From Vombatus ursinus (Eukaryota > Chordata > Mammalia > Diprotodontia > Vombatidae): DNA of 64,000 nt. The stretch spans positions 3,944,103 through 4,008,102 of the forward strand of contig NW_020945064.1 of NCBI RefSeq assembly GCF_900497805.2, written 5' to 3'. The notes beneath the pieces are model-generated. The model ran no database searches and had not been told where the DNA came from. It saw nothing but the letters and a program-made list of their open reading frames with translations. The translations under genes were made by a program, and so were the position numbers. Shown one piece after another: positions 24,001 to 35,534 of the stretch (within the stretch, counting starts at the first letter, position 1; each line of letters opens with the position of its first letter).

Positions 24001-24785
24001 CAGCAAAACCTACCAACACACTGAGTGTATCAGACAACCAATGCAACCTTCCACGCCCACAGTCCTTCATTCCTTAGAGAGAAGGAAGGTGCATTTTCTC
24101 ATTGTTCCTAATGCCTTTTCAAAGATCCTGCTTTGTTTTGTGATGTGCCCGGACTGAGATCTTTGGGTGCAAACTTCCAAAGAAGAGCAGAGCGACGACG
24201 CATTGAACAAGAGGATGAAAAGATCTAGGAACCCAGCTGCATTCATGGCAGGATCCTCTGTAGTCCCGCCATCCAGATGGGTGGAATTAAAGGGCGTGCA
24301 TGTGTTGAGTTTTTGACAGTACAATACAGAAAGTGGGAAGAAGCCAAGTTTGGAGCTTAGACTCTGTTTGCCTTTCAATCATCACCCATTCTGTCATTCT
24401 GCCTCAGGACTCCTTTCACTCTCAGATAAGACAGAGAGCTTGCAAACTAACTTTTACAAAAACTAGGAGTTTCCAAGGAAGGGCAATTCAAGTACCTCCT
24501 CAAGCAAACCTGTCCAGGCAAATTCTAAACGCTGTTCTTAGGAAATCTAAAAACTGGGGGAGTTTTAGGAGTCTCAGAATTTCCAGTTTAAAAACTGAAA
24601 GACTATGAAACTCATTCATTACCAAAGGAATTACAGGAAAACTGCACAGGGAACTTCCTTACCCACTTATCCCTTATGTTCCTGGGTTCAGTTTCCTGTT
24701 CCTTTGCTTCTTTTCTAAGTGACTGGAGCCCTGTTGGCCAAATCTGGGCCGTAATGAACTAGCTGCAAGCCTAGGTGACTCCAAG
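24001..24785. other. Intron segment, nothing named
   Basis: Part of 24001-24180 may be further decayed L1 3' sequence (AGCAAAACCTACCAACACAC). The rest looks unique. Confidence 0.4.
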
Positions 24786-24789
24786 GCCA

Positions 24790-25345
24790 AGAAATTGTAC
24801 TGGATAACACTTAGATATCACCTTATACCACCGAACTGGCAAAGATAGTTTTTTTTTTTTAAAGCCATATTGTAGGAGCCACTACTGACATTGCAATAAA
24901 TGGATACAATCTTTCTGAAAATCAATATGGTAATATGTAATCTGAAGCACAAAACTGTTTGGGTCTATTAACCAAGTGATCACACTATAAGGACTGTACT
25001 GGAAAAATGTTACTGAAAGGGAAAATGGGACTTTTTTTTACAAAATTATTTGTAGCAGTGCTATCTGGAATTACAGAAAACTGGAAGCCCTGGTCCAATG
25101 ATTGGTGCATGGCTGAATAAATCATGGTATACAATAATAATCAAATATTATTGTGCCATAAGAAATGACAATTAGGAAGAATACGAAGAATTATGGGGAA
25201 GATTCATGAAGCAGAGTGAAGAAAGCAGAATGAGAATACTGTATCTGCTGAATACAACCGTGTAAAAGGAAAGACTCAAACAAAAGCAATAATAAAAAAA
25301 TCCAAAAAAAAAAATGAAGAAAAAAGTTTGGAAGGAGATACAGAG
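24790..25345 (+). mobile_element. L1 ORF2 end and 3' UTR
   Basis: TATCACCTTATACCACCGAA corresponds to the RYHLTP region of L1 ORF2. Then follow GGCTGAATAAATCATGGTAT, TTATTGTGCCATAAGAAATG and GAAGCAGAGTGAAGAAAGCA of the L1 3' end. It is strongly diverged. Confidence 0.8.
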
Positions 25346-25486
25346 GCAAATGGGACTTTTTTGTTATCTTGTCAAATTAAAATTTAAAAACAAATTGTGG
25401 TTTATAAAAATCTTTGAAGCATGATAAGTAATTATGAACAGCATCATCTCATAAACAGTGGAAGGTAAAACCAGTTTAAAGAAAGC

Positions 25487-25639
25487 TTGGGGGCAGCTAG
25501 GTGGCGCAGTGGATAGAACACCAGCCCTGGAGTCAGGAGGACCTGAGTTCAAATCCAGCCTCAGACCAAACACTTGACACTTACTAGCTGTGTGACCCTG
25601 GGTAAGTCACTTAACCCCAATTGCCTTAAAAAAAAAAAG
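25487..25639 (+). mobile_element. tRNA-derived marsupial SINE with TSD
   Basis: GGGGCAGCTAGGTGGCGCAG head, CTGGAGTCAGGAGGACCTGA, CTAGCTGTGTGACCCTGG, A-tail. AAAGAAAGC flanks it at 25478-25486 and 25640-25648. Confidence 0.94.
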
Positions 25640-26464
25640 AAAGAAAGCAAACTTAGACAGATCCAACTAAGCAAAGTCATTTTGCTGTCATTTGAGAATA
25701 AAACTGGAAGGAGGAGAACAAAAAGAAGAAAATGAAAAACAGGCAGATTGTTTTTAGGAGGGTGTGTCACCGTCCTTGGAGCCTAACATGACAGCCCTGG
25801 ACTGCTCATAGAGGAGTTGGAACTAATATAAAAAAAAGATGGGAAAAGCAGCTGGATTAGCCCAAATAGCCACAGAGGGAACACATTCTGGAGGTGACAT
25901 AATTTGAGGGCACTGAGGAATTGATTCACAAGGTATTTGAAGGAAAGGAAGATACTAAAGACACAGAAAAAACTTGGACCTTATTAATTAAAAAAAAAAA
26001 AAGGCAAATTCGAGAACATCGGCAGCTACTCGACACTCCACCTGCTTTCCCATCCATACAAATCTTTATGAGATTTGTCTACCCACGCATTAAAGGCTTC
26101 CTCAAAGAGGTTATTAGAAAGGGCCAGGTAGACTTTTGCAAGTGATACTCTATAGCAAACCTCATCTTTATCATCACAAAATTGACTGAAAGATGTAAAG
26201 AATACAAGAGACCACGGAGGTTATTGTTTGTTGATTATGAAAAAGCATTTGATTCGGTAGAGCAAACACTCACACTGTCTTAAGGACATTCCAAGAAGTA
26301 GTCTCCCATCTCTATGCCAAATCATTCAAGATTTCTTGAAACTTTAACAACAGAAATAACCTCATTCAATGGCCCTCCGATCATAAATATCACGTGAGGC
26401 ATAAAGCAGAGAGGCGTTCACCACTGTGGCGGAGTAGGTCCAGAGAGGAGTATAAGATGAATGA

Positions 26465-26815
26465 ACGCATGCTGATGCTGATGATAAAGCACTTATTAAG
26501 TGTTTACTACGTGCCAGGCACTAAAGATAGATAAACACAAGAAAGCACAACGGTCAGTACCAACAAAGACTTGTAGTCTAATATAGGAAGACAAATATAT
26601 AAGAGGGAGGGGCAGCTAGGTAGCACAGTGGATAGAGCTCCGGCCTTGGAGTCAGGAGGACCTGAGTTCAAATCCAACCTCAGAAACGTTGACACTTACT
26701 AGCTGTGTGACCCTGGGCAAGTCACTTAACCCCAAATGCCTCACCAAGAAGCAAAACAAAAACAAAACAAATATATAAGAGGGAGCTGAAAAGTGGGCAG
26801 AGGAGTCCATGTTCA
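26465..26815 (-). mobile_element. L2 3' tail fragment interrupting the RTE copy
   Basis: Reversed L2 tail words (AAAGCACTTATTAAGTGTTT, then ACTACGTGCCAGGCACTAAA) lie left of a SINE at 26609-26766. The sequence resumes after it before RTE coding restarts. Confidence 0.65.
26609..26766 (+). mobile_element. tRNA-derived marsupial SINE with 18-bp TSD
   Basis: Head GGGGCAGCTAGGTAGCACAG, CORE CTAGCTGTGTGACCCTGGGC, tail with AACAAAAACAAAAC. The perfect 18-base duplication ACAAATATATAAGAGGGA lies at 26591-26608 and 26767-26784. Confidence 0.96.
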
Positions 26816-27588
26816 GCTGCATGGTTTGGAGATGGTAGCCGGCAAGTGAATTCGAAGAGGGACTGCCTGTGGACAGTGATGCTCTCTAGGTGTTCCTGTT
26901 TGTGGATAATGCCATGACACTAGTGGCATCAAGCTGCAGGACTTGCAGAGCCTCTGGGAAGAGATCTATGCCACTCAAAAGAGTTTGGGCTGCCTATTCT
27001 CATAAGGAAGACCAAATGGATGGAGAATAGCAGCATATATACCTGGGACAGATAATAAAAATGAACTGTAAGTCAGGCCCAGAATTAAACAGCAGAAGGG
27101 GAGTGGGCTGGATTGCTTTTAGGAAACTGAAAAGCTCTTTCAATAACCCCAAGCTTCTCCCTGAAACAAAGACCTATCTTAAAATACTGATATCCTGTCT
27201 GTGCTGCTATAATGAAGAGAGGTGTGGAAGACACTAGTTTCCAAAGAATTGAAAGTGAATCTCATGCAGAGGGCGATGGGGAAGCATGCAGTGAGTACAG
27301 GTGGGCTGTACACCATGTAACCAATGAGTAACCCCAAAGAATAAGAATAAAAGTATCTCATTGGGGAAACATCTGATAGGAAGAAAGTCTGGGTTGGTTA
27401 TGAGAGTGACAAGTGACAGGTACCCTTTCAATGTTCTGAGAAAGTAAGCAAGGCCTCCAGCAAATGGTGGGTACAGCCCCATCGGGGAGACCTCCTGGGA
27501 GGGGATGTACAAGAATGGTCCCAAGATGGGGAGGCATGGAAAGACTGGGATCTGCAAGGCCGAAAGAGATCATAGTCCATTTGAACAC

Positions 27589-27590
<2 letters not shown>

Positions 27591-27630
<40 letters not shown>
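27591..27630. repeat. (GT)n microsatellite
   Basis: About 20 GT units, directly after the RTE remnant. Confidence 0.97.
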
Positions 27631-27632
<2 letters not shown>

Positions 27633-27659
27633 TTGATGCTTGTTTTGGTTGAGGGTTTA

Positions 27660-28554
27660 CTAAGTTTGGAATAAAATTTTTAAAAAGAAGCCATAATTGA
27701 TAGCTACACATGCAGCATACAAACAGTCTTGTGAATGAAGGCTCAGGTGGGCAGGCTGGTGTTGAGGAATGGCCCTTCTCCCCAACATATCTCTAAGAAA
27801 TTTTTCCCTCTAAAAGAGATTTTATACTGCTGGGGAAACTGTTAAAAAGATGAATTCTTCTAGTGCTAACAAGTCTTTCTAGAACAGCCAAAATGGCCTA
27901 TATCAAGTGCTAAACCTTGGAGGAAGAGGAAATACTTTGGTGGAGGCCAGGGATTAATTCAGCAAGGAGCTGGACTAGCAAAGGGTCCAGAACCTTCATG
28001 AAGGTTGGCAAATTAAGTCATCACGGTGCGGAGAGAGGGCAAGGTTAGTCACATTTTACTCCCCTTACTAAGAAAGGGGCTAAGATAACTATGTTGTGCC
28101 ATCTGGAGACCACTTTAGGAATCAGTATATGTGGGAACAGACTGGGAACAAAGCCTGAAGGCAGTGAGGAAAGAGGAAAGTCCCTGAGCTCTTCCAGAAG
28201 GAAGCGCTACCGGGCCTGGGAGCCGTTAAGGGACTGTCTGCTCTGCTCCTTGTTTCTCCAAAGCACAGTCTTTGTGGGTTTCTCTGTTGCAATAGAGAGG
28301 GCAGAGGCTACATTTAGGCCAGGCTTTCCCCAAGACATGCTCAAACTGGAGAAAGGGGAAAGACAATAGCCTGAGTTCTGAAAGAGATGATCCCTCTGGT
28401 TTCCTTTTTGTGTTCTAAGGAATACGCCAGCCTGGCAGATCCTGGGAAGTACGTGGGCTCCAGGAGAGTCCCAACTAGTCTGCTAATTGTTGCTGTTCTT
28501 TCTGCCTCCCCTAAAGATACAGTAGGTGACCTTTAAGGAAGTGGCTCTCCTTGT
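27660..28554. other. Intron segment, nothing named
   Basis: Unique-looking sequence. A 92-codon open frame at 28091-28369 has no recognisable domain. Confidence 0.45.
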
Positions 28555-28555
28555 T

Positions 28556-28672
28556 GGAAGCGAGGCAAACAGGTTAAGTGATATACCCAGGGTCACACAG
28601 CAAGTAAGCGTCTGAGGCCGGATTTGAACTGAAGTCTTCCTGACTCCAAGCCCAGTGCACACAGCCGCCTAG
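28556..28672 (-). mobile_element. MAR1-like SINE, 3'-truncated (head and CORE only)
   Basis: GCGAGGCAAACAGGTTAAGT, CCCAGGGTCACACAGCAAGT, GAGGCCGGATTTGAACT and a head near CCGCCTAGG. The RTE-like tail part is missing. Confidence 0.8.
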
Positions 28673-28679
28673 GTAATAC

Positions 28680-29265
28680 TGAGTAATCCCTTGTATGAGC
28701 AGGGAACTGTCCTGACACCTTCAGTTTCTTAATTTTTCAAAGTATGACACAATTTCCAAATCCCAAGACTGAGAAGGGGTCCACTTCTCTGGGTCTCCAG
28801 CTCCCATTAATGTTCCGACAATTTCTGAAAAGCAGAAAGCACCCAAAAATTCTCCAAAAGAATAAGTTGTCTTATTTATTTTTTTTATCAGATTGGGAAA
28901 CTGGAAACATCCTGGGTACTCACGGCTATTCGGTCAATCCCAGTTACCAATGACAAATGGAATCTAGAGGCTAATTTTAAAGAAATGATTCTCACTGGTT
29001 TAATCTTCAAATGAAGTTGTACACTGGCCTGTTTTAGATCAGGATATGAAAAATGTAGAGATAAAAACAACCAAGGAATGACAGTCCTATAACAAATAAA
29101 ATATCTTAAATTTGCTGAAGAAGATGAATACAAACTGAGACCTAAATTATGCAGATCTATGCAAATCGCTACACCAGAGTGGCAGGAACGGAGCACTTAG
29201 AGCTGCTCCCATTCCCAAGCTGTCACTCATGTCAGCTAGGGGCTTGTCACAGGGAAAGGCTCGGA
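28680..29265. other. Intron segment, nothing named
   Basis: AT-rich unique-looking sequence with no exon-like block. Confidence 0.45.
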
Positions 29266-29269
29266 ATTT

Positions 29270-29420
29270 CAGTCTAGCAGTCGGCCTTGCACTGAGCATC
29301 TGGTTCTAAGCTCGATTTCCCAGATCTGCCACTCACCTAGTGCACTCTGGACAAATCCTGTCGATTTTCTCTGCCTGGCTTTTCATCAGCAAAGTGGAGA
29401 TGGGGGATGTGACTGTACTT
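29270..29420 (+). mobile_element. Diverged MIR-class SINE
   Basis: GCATCTGGTTCTAAGCTCGA, TTCCCAGATCTGCCACTCAC and GCACTCTGGACAAATCCTGT resemble the tRNA-head and CORE order of a MIR SINE. Weak. Confidence 0.45.
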
Positions 29421-29799
29421 CCGTAGCTTGCTCATTTTGCCAATGCTCAGCTCAGAATTAGGGGGGCAGCACGGGGGAAGCTGGTCCTATCTTCCCCAGT
29501 GTTTTTGTTTTCTCATCACTTACGTATTGACTCTTTATTCTTGCCAAGGCTCAGTTTCCTTGCTCAGCATTCTTTTCCTAGCTTAAGCCCGTCTGCCTAT
29601 TTAATGATACTAGCCCAGCTCTGTTCTCTTACTCACTAGTTTTGTTTCTGGCCTCAGTCATACCTCTCACGGGTTCTCCTCTGGTGTAATCCAGCTAAAT
29701 CCCACCCCTTCATTTGGAGGTTTAAGCATGTGTGTCTTACGCGGTATTGCCCTAAGCATCCCAAAATACAGCATTTGACACATATCATAGAGACGCTGG

Positions 29800-29900
29800 C
29801 GGCGAGGGAGGTGTCTTACTTTCCTCATTTGTAAAATGTAAAGGTGGACTTGATGATCTCAGGATCCCCTTCCACCTGTGAACTTCCTGCTCCTATGAAA
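29800..29900 (+). mobile_element. MIR-class SINE 3' fragment
   Basis: TTTCCTCATTTGTAAAATGT and GGACTTGATGATCTCAGGAT match the 3' part of the SINE type seen at 9100-9217. Confidence 0.55.
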
Positions 29901-29939
29901 TGGTTTCCATACAATGACAAAACATTACGCTGCTAATGT

Positions 29940-30620
29940 TCATGAATCAATAGAATACTTTTCTATTGATATCTTTTATTTTAACGTCATCTTCATTTTC
30001 CATTTCATTCCTCCTTCCTCCCCTCCCAAAGACCCATCTCTTATGAAAAAGAATCAAGGCCATGTTCCCTTTACTTCTTTGTCGTTCAGTCGTGTCTGAC
30101 TCTTCGTGACCCTTTTTGGGGTTTTCTTGACGAAGATACTGGGGTGGTTTGCCATTTCCTTCTCTTGCTCATTTTACAGTTGAGGAAACTGAGGCAAACA
30201 GGGTTAAATGACTCGCTCAGGGTCACACAACTTAGTAGGTGTCTGAGGATGGATTTGAACTCAGGAGGACGAATCTTCCTTACTCAGGCCCAGGCTACAT
30301 CCACTGTACCACCTAGGTGTCCCTGACCCCCTTTAAGAAGGGTAAAAATAAAACAGTTTAGCAAACCAACCAACCTACCTATCAAAAAAAAGTCAGACAT
30401 CATATGCAATGTTGATCCCTATAGTCATCCATCTCTGCAAAGAAATAGCGGGAAGTGCTTTCTCATGGAGCTTCTTTGGGGCCAAGCTTGATCATTCTAA
30501 ATCATTTTAATTTTGCAGCATTCAGTTTAGATAGTTTTGATGTTCATTCCATTTATACTGTTATAGCTGCTGGAAATAGTTTTCCCTGGCTCTGCTTAGT
30601 TCACGTTGTATTGAGTCATA
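29940..30620 (-). mobile_element. L1 3' end interrupted by a MAR1 SINE
   Basis: TATTGATATCTTTTATTTTA, TCATCTTCATTTTCCATTTC and CCCATCTCTTATGAAAAAGA lie left of the SINE. Right of it a TTTCCCTGGCTCTGCTTAGTTCAC block matches the L1 3' end. Old and diverged. Confidence 0.65.
30081..30322 (-). mobile_element. MAR1-like CORE-SINE, near full length
   Basis: GTCGTTCAGTCGTGTCTGAC tail, GTTTGCCATTTCCTTCTC, GAGGAAACTGAGGCAAACAG, CAGGGTCACACAACTTAG and a head ending CCACCTAGGTGTCC. Confidence 0.9.
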
Positions 30621-30624
30621 TTAA

Positions 30625-31505
30625 ACAGATGAACAATTTAAAAGTATGTGTGGCTTCTGTTTGAAGAACAGAGCTTTATGAAGAGTACTTAATAAACGTT
30701 TGTTACGTTAATTAGTTAGGAGGTGAGGAGCAAACAATCTGCCAGAGAACTGATTTAACACAACATAGAATAAGACGGGCCTGTAAACACAAACAAAAGA
30801 TTTAAGAACACAAACAATATTTTCCTAACCAGGCAACATTGCCACCCACATACTGGGAGCACACCCAAAGATGCCAGCAGCCCTTTCTACCTACTGGGGA
30901 TGAACTGTTAGAATTTTCGTGGGTATATATTCAGGACTACAGTAAGAGTCCTGTTACCCAGGAGGCAGGAGTATCTAGACCTTTGCATAAAGACTTTTCT
31001 ATTGACCTGAGGGTTACATTATGGAAATTCTTAGCAAGCTACAAGAACTCTACTTTAGAAATGAAAAATCCACACTGGCTGGAGCAGAATTGTATCTAGT
31101 ATTATATAATCTAAAAAACCACCTCAAAACCTTAGTTCATCTTCCACTGGCTCCAAAAAGTTTTCCTTCTCAATTTTGAGTACAATGAGGTTTTATTACG
31201 TTCGGTTGCCTAGTAACAGACGATAGATAAAACAAACTGTCCATGGCCTAACCTACCCCGAAGAGATGGTCACCTTTGAGTTAGGAGAGACATAGTACCC
31301 AAGTCTCCATATTTCAGCTAACCAGTCGTCACTTTCCACTTGGATTTGTGGAGGGTGTAGTGACTGAGAAATAGGGCAGGAAATGGCATGTACCGACATG
31401 GAGTTTCTTGATAAGAAACTCTAAAGCTTGAATTCTATCCCAATAGGCAAGTCCCAGAAATGAGAGAAGACCATCTCAAGAAAAACAGGATCTTGAAGGT
31501 ACTTC
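30625..31505. other. Intron segment, nothing named
   Basis: Unique-looking sequence. An 86-codon open frame at 30839-31099 has no recognised similarity. Confidence 0.45.
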
Positions 31506-31509
31506 AAGA

Positions 31510-31690
31510 AGAGTTAAAACGGCCCATCCTTTCATTTTCCAGATTAGGAAACTGAGGCCTGGGGGAGGGGAGGGGACTTGCCCCATTTCCCAAGGCAACA
31601 AGTCATTGCTGTGGTGTGCTGCACCAGCAGGCCTCTCCGCTCCAAAGTCACCTCCCTTCTTACTATGCCATACTGTCTAGCGCTCTAAGG
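31510..31690 (-). mobile_element. Ancient MIR-class SINE
   Basis: Reversed ATTTTCCAGATTAGGAAACT with GAGGCCTGGGGGAGGGG and a terminal TATGCCATACTGTC. Diverged. Confidence 0.55.
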
Positions 31691-31899
31691 GAAGCCTGGC
31701 ACCTCTAAGCTGGGAAATAGGAATGGTGCCAGACAGGGGAGGAGCAAACCACCAGTTCACCTAAATTGGGGAAACAATTCCCTTAGGTAGGAAAAGCAAA
31801 AAAAAACAAAACAAAACAAAACAAAAAACCAACTGCCAAAACTTGTTTCTCTTAAGGGAGGTATGACAAAAACATTATTCTGATAGCTTTATTCAATCA

Positions 31900-32360
31900 T
31901 TCATTCATTTAACTAGAACTTATTAAGCAGTGCTATGTGCCATATGCTGGGGATATAGATACTAAAAAGAAATAGTTCCTGCCCTCAAAGAGCTTGTATT
32001 CTATTGAGACAAACAACTTGTACCTAGAAAGTAACTACAAAGCAGATGGGGATGGTATTAACGGCCCCGCCAAACCTCATGGCACCTGAGTTGGGCCCTG
32101 AAGGAAGCCAGAGATTTTACCAGGCTGAGGTGAGCAGGGAAGGCATTCCCAAGGTGGAGGAATAGCCTATGCTATTATATGTTAGATGTAGAGACAGAAG
32201 ATGCAAAGTTGTGCATGGTCATACAAGCTGGTCAGTCTGTCTAGACCACGGTGTGTGAAGAAGAGGGAAAGAGGATACGCTACTAAATGAAAAGTAATGA
32301 AACGATCAAAGCTATCCGCATGAAAGATAAGGGACAGGTCTAGTGGTAGAGGAGCAAACT
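31900..32360 (-). mobile_element. L2-type LINE 3' part
   Basis: Reversed tail (ACTTATTAAGCAGTGCTATG, then CCTGCCCTCAAAGAGCTTGT) followed by diverged purine-rich antisense L2 body. Confidence 0.65.
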
Positions 32361-32532
32361 TGGAGAGCTGGGCAGTCAATCAGTATTTCTGAAGCACCTA
32401 CTAGGTACTCAGTACTGTATGCAGTGCTATGGATACAAAGCAAAGCAAGAAACAGCCCCTGCTCTCAAGGAACTCATGGTCTAACAGCAGGAGACATCAT
32501 ACAAATAACCAAGGATACATAAGATGTATAGG

Positions 32533-32722
32533 GCAAGGATGGGGAGCCTTTGGCCTCAAGGCACATGTGGCCCTCTAGGTCCTCAAGTGCGGCCCTTTTA
32601 CTGGATCCAAACCTCACAAAACGAATCCCCTTAACAAAAGGATTTGTTCTGTAAAACTTGGACCGAACCCAAGGACCTAGAAGGCCACATGTGGCTTCGA
32701 GGCCACAGGTTCCCCAGGCCTG
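32533..32722. mobile_element. hAT-type MITE, largely palindromic
   Basis: The left half (CACATGTGGCCCTCTAGGTC, then CTCAAGTGCGGCCCTTTTA) is mirrored by the right half (AAGGACCTAGAAGGCCACAT, then TTCGAGGCCACAGGTTCCCC). The ends fit the CAGG..TGGGGAACCT hAT style. It sits inside the L2 copy. Confidence 0.83.
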
Positions 32723-33589
32723 GGATAAACTGGAGGGAAGGCACCAAGATTAAAGAGGTCTAGGGAAGCCTTCTTATAGAACGGACTTTGTCTGAGACCT
32801 GAAGGAAGGCAGGGAAGGCAGGAGGTGGAGATGAGTGATGGAGAACGCTCTAGGAAAGGGGACAGTCACAAAAGGCTTGGAGTTGGCAGGCAGAGAGTCC
32901 TGTGTCAGGATTGGCCAGGAGACCAGAGTCACCGGACAGCCGAGTCTACGAGGAGGGGCGTAAGACTGGAAAAGAAGGAAGAAGCTGGGTAACAAAGAGC
33001 TTTAAAAGCCAACAGAGGATTTGATATTGGATCCTGAAAACAACAGGGAGCCTTTGGAGCTGATTGGTTAGCCAGGGAGTTGGGATGGGGGGAGGGGACA
33101 CTGTTGGACCTGGGCTTTAGGAAGATCCACCTGGCAGCCAAGTGGAGGATGGACTAGAGGGGGAGACACTTGTGGCAGCAGACATCCTAACAGCTCCTGC
33201 GATAGTCCAGGCATTCGGTGATAAGGGCCTGCATCAGAGTGTGGGCAGTGTCAGAGGAGAGATGGGGGCAGCAGCTCGACAGAGAGTTATGAAGGTAGAA
33301 ATGACAGGACTTGGCCACTGATTGGATATGGGGGGGTGACAGAGAGTAAGATGTTGAGGATAATGCCTCGGTTGCAAGCCTGGGTCACTGGGAACATGGT
33401 GGTACCCTCTAAAGAAACAGGGAAATTAGGAAGAGGGGAGGCTTGGGGGGAAATAATGAGTTTGGTTGTAGACAGGTTGAGTTGAAGATGTTGACAGAAA
33501 AGCCAAGTTAAGATGTCCAATGGACAGTCAGAGATGAGAGACTGGAGGTAGGTATTAATGCTGGGCAAGTAGATTTAAGAGTCATCTGC

Positions 33590-33715
33590 ATAATGACTTC
33601 CCATGTAGAATGGATATCATGTTGCTTGCCTTTTCAATGGGTGGGGGAGAGGCTGCAGGGAGGGAAAGAATCTGGAACTCAGAAAAATGAATGTTAAACT
33701 TTTTTTAAAAAGAGA
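33590..33715 (+). mobile_element. L1 extreme 3' end inside L2
   Basis: GGATATCATGTTGCTTGCCT, CAATGGGTGGGGGAGAGGCT, AATCTGGAACTCAGAAAAAT and an A-rich end, the same block as at 20400-20545. Confidence 0.78.
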
Positions 33716-34261
33716 AAATACTTACTGCTTGTTAAACCGGGGTGTGAGTAGGGCAGGAGTTTTCTGCATAGAGACGATAACTGAAACCATGGAGGCTGAT
33801 GAGATCCCCAAGCAAAATAGCAGAGAGGGAGAGGAGGGCCCAGAGCAGAGCCTAGAGGGCCCTGCTGTGATCGAGAATGATGTTGATGAAGATCCAGCAA
33901 AGGGGAGAGAATAGGAGCAGTCTGGCAGGCAGGAGGAGAACCCGGAGAGGGCAGCGGCAGGAAAACCTAGAGAGACGAGGATGATCGACGTGTGAGAGGC
34001 TGCAGAGGGGTCAAGAAGGAAGAGGCTCCACAGAGACTAGAGGCTCTGTCATCCTGAGGCCTGAGGGGATTTCATTAAAAAAAAGTATGATGTAGTTTAG
34101 ACTTGCACTGGAATAGTAATCAGGGTGAAAAGAAAACACTGAGGGAAGAGATTTTGTAAATCTTTTATAAATTAAAAAAGTCAGCCCTAGCCCATATGGT
34201 CAGATGGAAGTGGAGTATTTCATAAATGTCCACAGTAGGCAGTAACAATTCTGTAGATGAA

Positions 34262-35530
34262 ACCGTCAACAAACATTTATTAAGCGTCCACTATGTGCCA
34301 GGCACTGTGCTCAGCTCTAGGGACACAAAGAGGGGCAAAAGACAGTCCCTGCCCTCAAGGAGCTTACAATTTCATGGAAGAAGACAATATGGAAACAAAT
34401 ATATGTGCGTGTGTGTGTGTGTACACACACACACACACACACATATAGTCTTAAGCTATATACAGGACAGATTGGAAATAATTAATAGAGGGAAGTCACT
34501 GGAATTATGAGGGATTGGAAGTGGGATTTTAGTTGGGACATGAAGGAAACCAGGGAAGCCAGCAGGTGGAGACGAGGAGTGAGCCCATTCCAGGAATGAG
34601 GGACAGTCAGACAAAATGCCTAGAGCTGAGAGACGGAGGGTGTTGTCTGTGCAACAGCTAGGAGGCCGGTGTCACTGAATGGAAGAGTACCTGGTTGGGA
34701 AGGAGGGTACCAGAAGACTGGGAAGGTAGAGAAGGATAGGTCTTTTTTGGCATGCAGACAGCCCCTGGAGTTTATAGAGAATGACATGGTTGGACCTGAA
34801 CTTTAGGAAGATCACTTTAGTGGTTGAGTGGGGGACAGAATGGAGGGGGAGAGACTTAAAGCAGGCAGACACCCCACCCCCACCCCCCAGCAGCTATTGT
34901 AATAGTCCAGGTGTGAGGTGATGAGGGGCTGCACTGGAGGGGGGCAGTGTCAGAGAAGAGAAGGAGGTGTGGGTGAAATTGACAGGCCTTGGCACCATCT
35001 TGGATATGGAGGTGAAGAGACAGTGAGGAGCCCAGGATGACTTCTAGGTTGTGAGCCTGGGGGACTGGGAGGGGGTGTCGCCCTCTATGAGAATAGGGAA
35101 GGTAGGAAGAGGGGAGAGCTCAGGGGGAAGATCATAATGAGTTTAAGATGCCTACTGAACATCCATCTAGAAATGTCCGAAAGGCAGATGGAAATGGGAA
35201 ATTAGAGGTCAGCAGAGAGTCTCGGACAGGATAGGTAGATTTGAGAATCATCAGCATAGAGATGGTCATTAAATCCATGGGAGCTGATGAGATCCCCGAG
35301 TGAGGTAGCATAGAGGGAGAAGAGAAGAGGGTTCAGGACAGAACCCTCAGAACACCTACGGTTAGAGGGTGGTATCTGGGGGAGGATCCAGCAAAGGAGA
35401 CTGAGAAGGAGCGGTCAGAGACGTGCAAGAAGAACCAGAAGAGAGAAAACGGCGTCCAGAAAACCTAGAGAGAAGACTCTCAAGTGTCAAAGGCTGCAGA
35501 GAGGTCAAGGATGATGAGGATTGAGGCCTC
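34262..35530 (-). mobile_element. L2-clade LINE remnant
   Basis: The reversed 3' tail AAACATTTATTAAGCGTCCA and CCTCAAGGAGCTTACAATTT start at 34268. The body runs to CAAAGGCTGCAGAGAGGTC at 35490-35515, which read on the minus strand is the LDLSAAFDT motif of the L2 reverse transcriptase (codons near 35480-35520). The copy is 5'-truncated soon after that motif. Dead. Confidence 0.9.
34405..34446. repeat. GT/AC compound microsatellite
   Basis: A GTGTGTGTG run followed by ACACACACAC inside the L2 copy, itself an inverted dinucleotide pair. Confidence 0.9.
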
Positions 35531-35534
35531 GAGG

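Larger units (their letters stand above)
25920..27590 (+). mobile_element. RTE-clade LINE reverse-transcriptase remnant, interrupted
   Basis: Recognisable RTE words are present in order: VDFCK near 26130-26145, then TERCKEYKRPRRLLFVDYEK and AFDSVEQ near 26190-26265, the family's palm motif. After an interruption (about 26465-26815) come VFLFVDNAMTLVAS near 26890-26935, equivalent to the FADD motif with D to N at the second acidic position, and YLGQIIKMNCKSGPELN near 27040-27090. A GRPPGR motif near 27490 is typical of the RTE C-terminal part. Many stops: dead copy. Confidence 0.85.
32365..34065 (-). mobile_element. L2-clade LINE remnant with hAT and L1 insertions
   Basis: The 3' tail lies at 32365-32520 (AGTACTGTATGCAGTGCTAT; CTCAAGGAACTCATGGTC). 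The body runs through GAGCCTTTGGAGCTGATTGG and GCATCAGAGTGTGGGCAGTG, to CTAGAGAGACGAGGATG near the 5' side. The orientation is antisense to the plus strand. A hAT MITE at 32533-32722 and an L1 3' end at 33590-33715 interrupt it. Confidence 0.87.
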
